Of a DNA stretch of 8,261 nt, positions 1 through 4,909 are shown piece by piece. The stretch is from CAZGSV01 sp964528605. Lineage in GTDB: Bacteria; Armatimonadota; Zipacnadia; CAZGSV01. The notes beneath the pieces were generated by a model. It was not told the origin of the DNA. It saw nothing but the letters and a program-made list of their open reading frames with translations, and did not search any database. The position numbers were made by a program, and so were the translations under genes. The stretch spans positions 1-8,261 of the forward strand of contig CAZGSV010000131.1 in NCBI GenBank assembly GCA_964528605.1. Reading direction: 5' to 3'. The stretch's first letter is position 1. Each line of letters starts with the position of its first letter.

Positions 1-759
1 GCCGGCCAGGTATTCCACGTTACGCGAGGTGGCCTGCACGCTGCGGTAGGTGACTTGGACTTCGCCGGCAGTCCAGGCTCGGCGGGCGGCGTAGTCGTAC
101 CACACTTCGTTGCCCCGCATGGCCACGCCGTGGGCGCTGGCGACGGTGACATTGCCCTGGAGGACGGCGCGATGGGCTTTGCCTTCGACGCGGAGGCGGT
201 CGCCGCGCATGCGGTCTTCGGTGGTCGAGGCCTCCACTGCTTTGCGGCACTCGAGCACTTGGTCGGGCACGGAGTAGCGCGCCGACTCGGTCTGCACGCG
301 CATCTCGCCGAACTTGAGCCTCAAGGCGCCGGGCACTAGGACGGCCTGCTGGCGGTAGACCCAGGAGACGACGTCGGTCTCGAAGAGGAAGCCGTCGGCG
401 GAGAGTGCCTTCACATTGCCGGAGAGTTGGGCGTCGCGCGTGATCTCGTTGTAGGAGCCGCTGTCGGCGCGCAGGACCATGGCGGGCTCGCCTTCGCGGA
501 ACAAGGTGGCGCGCTCCAAGCCTTCGATGAGGTAAGTGTGTCCGTCACGGGCGATCTTGGCGACGCGACAGACAATCTCGAGCACCTTAGCGCCGGTCTC
601 GTCGTAGGCGACCAGTATGGGGCGGAACATGGTGACCAAGGGTCGCTCGCCACCGGGTGCGCGTGGCTCGCGGCTAGGCCCTCGGGCGACGAGCAAGAGC
701 AAGGCCGCTACTGCCGCGGCCGCAAAGCCCAAAGCCGCCAGAGCGCTGCGGCTCTGCAA
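1..759 (-). CDS. lptC: LptC-like LPS-export protein, N-terminal membrane anchor (C-terminus cut by window edge)
   Basis: The frame is open from 759 to the window edge, giving 253 residues without a stop. LptC is the bitopic inner-membrane protein that takes lipopolysaccharide from LptB2FG and passes it to the periplasmic LptA bridge. Seen here: one hydrophobic N-terminal segment (about residues 6-24), a short Arg/Pro/Gly linker, then beta-rich OstA/LptC-type sequence. Examples are LRADSGSYNEITRDAQLSGN (about 96-115) and, in a second repeat, VLQGNVTVASAHG (about 199-211). The start is TTG at 759-757, directly after an in-frame TGA; GAGGTG at 771-766 lies 6 bases upstream, an ideal Shine-Dalgarno. 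The later ATG at 630 would remove the anchor. E. coli LptC is about 190 residues, so this one is longer; it may carry extra OstA repeats or be fused to an LptA-like domain. It lies 31 bases after the lipoprotein stop, probably in the same transcript. Family assignment is from pattern recognition of the translation, not a search. Confidence 0.8.
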   Translation of the reverse strand, partial: MQSRSALAALGFAAAAVAALLLLVARGPSREPRAPGGERPLVTMFRPILVAYDETGAKVLEIVCRVAKIARDGHTYLIEGLERATLFREGEPAMVLRADSGSYNEITRDAQLSGNVKALSADGFLFETDVVSWVYRQQAVLVPGALRLKFGEMRVQTESARYSVPDQVLECRKAVEASTTEDRMRGDRLRVEGKAHRAVLQGNVTVASAHGVAMRGNEVWYDYAARRAWTAGEVQVTYRSVQATSRNVEYLAG

Positions 760-790
760 TCAAGGCACCTCGCTGTCAAGAACGAAGCCG

Positions 791-1168
791 CTAGGAGGTC
801 CAGGGAGGAGGAGGCGGTCCGTCCCCGCCACCGCCTCCGGTGGGTACCAAGCGGATGGTCGCCAGCGTGGTGACGGGCTCGGCGGTGACCTGGATGGTGG
901 CCAGGTAGTCCACGTAGCCTGTCTTGGTGACGGACAGGTTGAACAACCCGTCCACCATCCCGTCGAAGCGGAACTCGCCGTTGGCGTTGGTAACTGCTTG
1001 CGCGCTACCGATGACCACGGCCGCCCCGGGGACCGGGGCGTTGGTATCGTCATCCACTACAGCCCCTACCACCGCGTGGTCGCCCCCGCCTCCACCACCA
1101 CCCCCGCAACCGACGAGCAACCCCATCAGCCCGAGGAAGACCAGCCACCCTAGAGTTTGCTTACGCAT
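791..1168 (-). CDS. Small lipoprotein with one carboxypeptidase-regulatory-like domain
   Basis: This is a 125-residue predicted lipoprotein. The N-terminus MRKQ is followed by a hydrophobic stretch ending in a clean lipobox, Leu18-Val19-Gly20-Cys21, so signal peptidase II should leave a lipidated Cys21. Eight glycines follow as a flexible tether. Residues about 33-108 form one carboxypeptidase-D-regulatory-like (transthyretin-like) beta sandwich, recognised by the pattern V-P-G-A-x-V-x-I, then T-N-A-N-G-E-F-R-F, then V-T-K-T-G-Y. The tail is Gly-rich then five prolines, low complexity. The ATG at 1168 is chosen over the upstream ATG at 1207 because GGAGGG (1182-1177) lies 8 bases before it and the signal peptide begins there. 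The domain closely resembles the first repeat of the neighbouring lipoprotein gene (1250-2404), so the two look like paralogues. Such domains are usually structural or adhesive; no enzymatic function can be assigned. It probably faces the periplasm or cell surface. Confidence 0.8.
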   Translation of the reverse strand: MRKQTLGWLVFLGLMGLLVGCGGGGGGGGDHAVVGAVVDDDTNAPVPGAAVVIGSAQAVTNANGEFRFDGMVDGLFNLSVTKTGYVDYLATIQVTAEPVTTLATIRLVPTGGGGGDGPPPPPWTS

Positions 1169-1197
1169 TTCCTTGTCCCTCCGCAGGATCGGCGGCA

Positions 1198-1226
1198 ATG
1201 TTACCACCCTTGGCGCTTTGGCGCAA
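1198..1226 (-). promoter_or_regulatory. Possible internal sigma70-type promoter before the small lipoprotein
   Basis: On the minus strand TTGCGC (1226-1221) is separated by exactly 17 bases from TAACAT (1203-1198), which would start transcription near 1191 with a leader of about 23 bases containing the GGAGGG ribosome site. The -35 matches the consensus only at TTG and the -10 at four of six bases, so it is weak. The -35 also overlaps a small inverted repeat, GGCGCAACTGCGCC (1220-1233). It could give separate expression of the small lipoprotein and the LptC-like gene. Confidence 0.25.
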
Positions 1227-1249
1227 CTGCGCCGGCGCGCCCCACCCCG

Positions 1250-2404
1250 CTATTGGCTTGCCAGGCTGAAGTCGGCAACGGCGGTGCCGCCCAGAATGAG
1301 CACGACCTGGCGCTCCTGAGCGACATAGCCGGTCTTCTCGGCGCGCAGGAGGTAGGCGCCGGGGAAGTACCAGAAGTAGTAGCGGCCCTCGCTGTCGGTG
1401 ATGGTCTGCTCGAGGGTTGCGGCGGCGCCGCTCTTCAGTATGAGGGTAACGCCGGAGTAGTCGGTGGCCCCGGCCAGGGTCACGCGGCCGGAGAGGTTGT
1501 AAGGCAGCGCCGGCGGCGCGGAGGCGGTCGCGATGAGGCCGAACTCAAGCGCGGCCATATCAGGGGCCACGGCGACGGCTCGGGTAGCGCTCTCGTAGCC
1601 GGACGCAGTGACTACCATGGTCTGCGGGCCGGCGGGCACGTTGGCGATCTCGAAGGTGCCATCGCCGCCGGTGGTAGCCTGCAAGCCGGTGCCGGCCGAG
1701 ACGGTCGCGCCGGGCACGCGGGCGTAGGTCTGCAGGTCGAAGACCAAGCCGGTCACGGTCACCAGCAGGGTGCCCAACTTCAGGCGTATCTCTATGGGCG
1801 GATTGGCTTCCCCGGCATTGACCGTCAGGCCAGCCTTATAGGGCAAACGGCCTGAGACCTCGACGCGGACTTGGGCGGGGCCGGTGGGGAAGCCGCTCAA
1901 TTGAAACGCACCGTCGTCAGCAGTGTGCGCGGTCATGCAGGAGGCAACGACGTCCCCAACCAAGGCCTCCGCGATCACGGGGGCCTGACCGATGCCGGCG
2001 CCGTTCTCATCCGCGAGTACACGCCCTGTGAGCGTGCCGGCGGCGCCCGGATCAGACACCGGCTCCAGCAGTATGTCCACGTTGGAGGAGACGTTGGGGA
2101 CGATGGTGGAGTCGTAGGTCAGGTAGTTGGCCCCGGAGACGGTGATGGGCACCGGCTCTTCGCCCACGGGCACACCTTCGACGCGGAACTGGCCCTGGGC
2201 GTTGGTGAGCGCCTTCTTTCCAGCGATGATGACGAGGGCGCCTTCGACAGGCTGCGGCCCCCCGGACAGGTCGCCGCTGACGGTGCCCACGATGGCTTTG
2301 CTCGGCGTGCCGTGACAGCTGCCGCAGCCGGCGGCCAGCAGCGCGGCCGGGACGGCCGAGCAAACCAGCAGGATACCTACTACGCTCCTCACCTGTTGCA
2401 CCAT
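1250..2404 (-). CDS. Lipoprotein with four tandem carboxypeptidase-regulatory-like repeats
   Basis: A 384-residue predicted exported protein. The hydrophobic N-terminus ends in LLAAGC, with Cys27 as the likely lipidation site; the lipobox is acceptable but has Ala rather than Leu at -3. Four beta-sandwich repeats of the carboxypeptidase-D-regulatory/transthyretin type follow, at about 38-115, 124-210, 215-290 and 302-382. Each shows a G-x-V strand, a variable loop, a T-x-x-x-G-x-F/Y turn (TNAQGQF, TADDGAF, TGGDGTF, TDSEGRYYF) and, in repeats 1, 3 and 4, a V-x-x-S/T-G-x-x or A-x-K-T-G-Y end strand. These folds act as structural or binding modules on surface proteins; no catalytic residues are visible. 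The ATG at 2404 lies one base after the TAG stop of the upstream gene, with no strong Shine-Dalgarno, so translational coupling is likely. A longer in-frame opening to 2719 overlaps the upstream gene and is discounted. Oddity: residues 27-31 read C-G-S-C-H, a c-type haem-binding pattern. Confidence 0.8.
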   Translation of the reverse strand: MVQQVRSVVGILLVCSAVPAALLAAGCGSCHGTPSKAIVGTVSGDLSGGPQPVEGALVIIAGKKALTNAQGQFRVEGVPVGEEPVPITVSGANYLTYDSTIVPNVSSNVDILLEPVSDPGAAGTLTGRVLADENGAGIGQAPVIAEALVGDVVASCMTAHTADDGAFQLSGFPTGPAQVRVEVSGRLPYKAGLTVNAGEANPPIEIRLKLGTLLVTVTGLVFDLQTYARVPGATVSAGTGLQATTGGDGTFEIANVPAGPQTMVVTASGYESATRAVAVAPDMAALEFGLIATASAPPALPYNLSGRVTLAGATDYSGVTLILKSGAAATLEQTITDSEGRYYFWYFPGAYLLRAEKTGYVAQERQVVLILGGTAVADFSLASQ

Positions 2405-2405
2405 C

Positions 2406-4595
2406 CTAGGGTGCTGACACCAGCATGCGCACGCCGCCCTCCACAGTGACGAGAATCCAGTAGCCCCTCCAAGGCTGCAAGCGGTCAACTGTGGAGTAAC
2501 CGGCGGCCTGAGTGTACTGATAGACGCTGGGGCCGACCCAACCCTTGTCCACGGCCTCGGCCAGGGAGATGGGCCCTTCGCCCTCCCGGGCGAAGCGGAG
2601 GTCGGAGACCAGCACCTCCTGCTCGAAGGGATCGCCAATGAGGTTCCAGCCTGGCGGCAACTCGATGACGAAGGCCTGGGCGCGGGAGACCGCGACGCCG
2701 AGGGTGCTAAGGCTGACATCGGCGTCCAGTTTGAGGAAGTAGCCGCGCCCGGGCTCGAGTTCCGCCACTTGCGGATAGAGGCGATAACGCCCTCCTCCCT
2801 CAGCGCTCTGCACGTACTCCGCCAGCAGCAACCTGTCAGGCGGCAGGCCGAAGACGGCCGATGGCTCGGCCTGCGCGGGGTAGAAGGGGATGGAGACGAG
2901 GTTGACGTCGTTGGAGCCGCGCAGGAAGAGATGCTGGAAACCGACGCGGGTGCCCGCGGCGGGCACCGCGGCGACGTAGTAACCCCAAGTTACATTGCGC
3001 TGCGCCTTCACCTGCTGGCCAGCGGAGTTGGTGTAGGTCAGGGTCACTGCAGAGGGCTGCGCGACGGGGTAAGTCCCGGACACGGAGAAGGCGCCGTTGG
3101 TGGCCGACCCCTGGGGCGTCTGGCCGGGCAGGCCCTCGACGGTGAGGCTGCCGGAGTTGTCGCCTTCGAGGTAACCGTAGATGGGCGCGCGCACGCCGCC
3201 GGGCGCGCGCACGGCGTAGGGGAAGTAGTAGGTGCGGAAGAAGGAATCGAGGTCCACCTCGACGGCGACTCGCTGGGGGCCCCCGATGTTGAAGAAGGTG
3301 GGCGCGAGGAAGCCCTGGCCCACGTCAGCGCCGCTCCCGGGTATTGCGATCTGGTAACCCTCCTGAGCGAAGAGGGAGTAGGTGTGGGTGTAGTCGAAGT
3401 ACTCGAGGTTGGCGGTGCCGCCGCGGCCCGCCTCCTCCCCCCCCGGCGAGGTGTCGTAGTAGTCGAGGGCGAGCAGGAGGGTCTCTTGGAGCGGAGACTG
3501 GTAGGCGAAGAGTTTGCGGCCCAGGCGGACGCTGGTGTCCATGGCCCACTGCTGCTCGAACCACTCCTGAAAGTCCTTGCCCTCGACCAGAGGCGCTGCG
3601 CCGGCGGCTATTGCCCGCAGCGCCGGCACGTTGCCGGCCAAGGCGGAGTCGCCGGAGGCGGCCGGGTAGTAGGCGGCGTTGAAGGACTGGAAGAAGTCGG
3701 GGTGCTCGACCCAGACCTTGAGCCACACGGCGGCGGACATGCCCACGCGCCAAGGGAACATGGCTTGATACTCGGAGAGCGCCGCGAAGACGGGATTCCC
3801 CAGGGCGTCTTGATTGAGCAGATCGTAGAAGGGCATCAGGTAGAAGGGATCGTCGGCGAGGTCGAAGTTCGCGTCGAGGTTCATGGTGATGATCTCGGCC
3901 GCCGCGCGCGCCATGCCCTTTTCCCAGGCGTCGTAGTAGAGCATTAGGGAGTCACGGAAGGCGTGGAGCATGAGAGTGGTGGCGACGAACTCGTCGTGTT
4001 GCTGGTTGCCGGTGAGCGGCGAGAGACGCATCTGGTGCGCGCCGGCAACGTATACACCGCCGAGAAAACCGGTGATGGCCGGGTCCCACACTACCTCGAC
4101 GGTCAGGTTGAAGGCCGGGGTCCCGTAGAGCGCCTTCGCCGCGGGATAGGCCACCGCGAGCCAGCCCTGGAGGAAGGCCTGGTCGCCGGCCGACCAGCCG
4201 GTGAAGGTGAAGGTCAACTCGTTCTGGGCCTGGGCGACGGTGGGGCTGGTGCCGGCGGTGACGAGTTTGCCCTCGCTCGAGGCGACCCAGATTGTCTCCG
4301 TGAAGGCCGGCGTCTGGCGCACGCCGCCACGCCGGCGGAGGAAGTCCACCAGCGGGCGGAGGCCTTGGAGGCGCGCGGAGATCTCGGCATCGGCCTGGGC
4401 CAGTCTGGACTCGGCTCCTGTCCTGGCTCCACCTGTGTCGAGCGTGACCACGTATCCGCTCTGCGGGCCTTTGCAGGTGGTGGCGAAGGGGCGGTTGCCC
4501 ACGTTTGCATAGGGACGGCCGAGCACGCCTGCGTGAGCCGCCAATGGCCAGTAGAGGCAAGCAAAGAGCAGGACCAACGCAACTCTCTTGACCAG
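2406..4595 (-). CDS. Secreted protein: degenerate metallopeptidase-like domain plus C-terminal W-N-L-I-G/G-Y-W repeats
   Basis: About 729 residues from the chosen start. A Sec signal peptide (VKRVALVLLFACLYWPLAA, cleavage likely after Ala20-His21-Ala22) indicates export. Residues about 90-380 have the feel of a gluzincin peptidase: L-M-L-H211-A-F-R-D215 sits where HExxH belongs, and W224-E225-K-G-M-A-R-A where the third zinc ligand helix (W-x-E-G-x-A) would be. The metal site lacks the catalytic Glu and second His, so I infer a non-catalytic relative; this is uncertain. Residues about 425-540 are beta-rich. The C-terminus holds two related modules: N-L-V-S-I-P-F...G-R-G-Y-F (565-620) and G-W-N-L-I-G-D-P-F...W-R-G-Y-W (649-713). 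Start: CTG at 4595-4593 with GGAGGT (4607-4602) 6 bases upstream. The alternative ATG at 4670 has no Shine-Dalgarno and falls inside the likely -10 box; the frame also opens as far as 4799. First gene of the probable envelope operon. Specific function unknown. Confidence 0.75.
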   Translation of the reverse strand: MVKRVALVLLFACLYWPLAAHAGVLGRPYANVGNRPFATTCKGPQSGYVVTLDTGGARTGAESRLAQADAEISARLQGLRPLVDFLRRRGGVRQTPAFTETIWVASSEGKLVTAGTSPTVAQAQNELTFTFTGWSAGDQAFLQGWLAVAYPAAKALYGTPAFNLTVEVVWDPAITGFLGGVYVAGAHQMRLSPLTGNQQHDEFVATTLMLHAFRDSLMLYYDAWEKGMARAAAEIITMNLDANFDLADDPFYLMPFYDLLNQDALGNPVFAALSEYQAMFPWRVGMSAAVWLKVWVEHPDFFQSFNAAYYPAASGDSALAGNVPALRAIAAGAAPLVEGKDFQEWFEQQWAMDTSVRLGRKLFAYQSPLQETLLLALDYYDTSPGGEEAGRGGTANLEYFDYTHTYSLFAQEGYQIAIPGSGADVGQGFLAPTFFNIGGPQRVAVEVDLDSFFRTYYFPYAVRAPGGVRAPIYGYLEGDNSGSLTVEGLPGQTPQGSATNGAFSVSGTYPVAQPSAVTLTYTNSAGQQVKAQRNVTWGYYVAAVPAAGTRVGFQHLFLRGSNDVNLVSIPFYPAQAEPSAVFGLPPDRLLLAEYVQSAEGGGRYRLYPQVAELEPGRGYFLKLDADVSLSTLGVAVSRAQAFVIELPPGWNLIGDPFEQEVLVSDLRFAREGEGPISLAEAVDKGWVGPSVYQYTQAAGYSTVDRLQPWRGYWILVTVEGGVRMLVSAP

Positions 4596-4607
4596 TTCCC
4601 GACCTCC
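4593..4607 (-). promoter_or_regulatory. Shine-Dalgarno and probable CTG start of the secreted protein
   Basis: GGAGGT (4607-4602) is followed by six bases and then CTG (4595-4593), which begins L-V-K-R and the hydrophobic signal peptide. No ATG, GTG or TTG in frame has comparable spacing. If the CTG is used, the signal peptide has a normal short positive n-region; a start at ATG 4670 would add 25 Arg-rich residues in front of it. Confidence 0.5.
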
Positions 4608-4623
4608 GGTTCGTTGACGCCGC

Positions 4624-4643
4624 CTCAGCCAGACGAGGCTGAG
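4624..4643 (-). other. Hairpin in the 5' leader of the secreted-protein gene
   Basis: CTCAGCC (4624-4630) and GGCTGAG (4637-4643) form a perfect 7-bp stem around the loop AGACGA on the plus strand, TCGTCT in the minus-strand RNA. It lies between the proposed -10 box and the GGAGGT site, so it would be in the transcript leader about 17 bases before the ribosome site. It could stabilise the message or affect initiation; role inferred only from position. Confidence 0.4.
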
Positions 4644-4665
4644 CGCGCGCCTGCTTGCTGGGTCA

Positions 4666-4671
4666 ATCATA
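4666..4671 (-). promoter_or_regulatory. Candidate -10 box for the envelope operon
   Basis: TATGAT (4671-4666, minus strand) matches TATAAT at five of six bases and would start transcription near 4659, giving a leader of about 64 bases before the CTG start. No convincing -35 hexamer is visible at 16-18 bases upstream, so an activator or another sigma factor could be involved, or the match may be chance. The box contains the ATG at 4670, which argues against that ATG as the start codon. Confidence 0.35.
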
Positions 4672-4750
4672 CAACATCGCGCAAAGGAAGTGTGGGAGAG
4701 GAAGCCGTCCGACATGACCGAGCCCGTACAGTGGCACTGAGGGGAGCGCG

Positions 4751-4767
4751 AGCGCCGAAAGGGCGCT
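4751..4767 (-). terminator. GC-rich stem-loop between the flavoenzyme gene and the envelope operon (possible terminator)
   Basis: AGCGCC (4751-4756) pairs with GGCGCT (4762-4767) around a five-base loop. It lies about 140 bases past the stop of the flavoenzyme gene and about 80 bases before the next gene's -10 box. There is no T-tract on either strand, so it is not a canonical intrinsic terminator; it may be a pause or end-stabilising hairpin. The rest of 4672-4909 shows only small palindromes, such as TCTGGCCAGA at 4877-4886. Confidence 0.25.
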
Positions 4768-4909
4768 GGCGGGAGGCGCGGACCCAGCACAGCCACCACG
4801 TGCCAGCGCGAGGGGAATCAGATGAGCCGTCGGACGCTGCACATGTCATGCAACCCCGTCGGCGCCTCCCGCCGCTTCTGGCCAGACTCTACCCCGCCAA
4901 CGCGGAAGC

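Noticed and set aside
427..873. 148-residue plus-strand frame
   Set aside because: It lies opposite the LptC-like gene and the lipoprotein end, and has no motifs.
2769..3947. 392-residue open frame on the plus strand
   Set aside because: Antisense to the secreted protein; translation is His/Gly/Val-rich low complexity without a recognisable domain.
4838..4852. TGCACATGTCATGCA, an imperfect palindrome just past the flavoenzyme stop
   Set aside because: Short, imperfect, and not placed at a promoter; an operator role cannot be supported.
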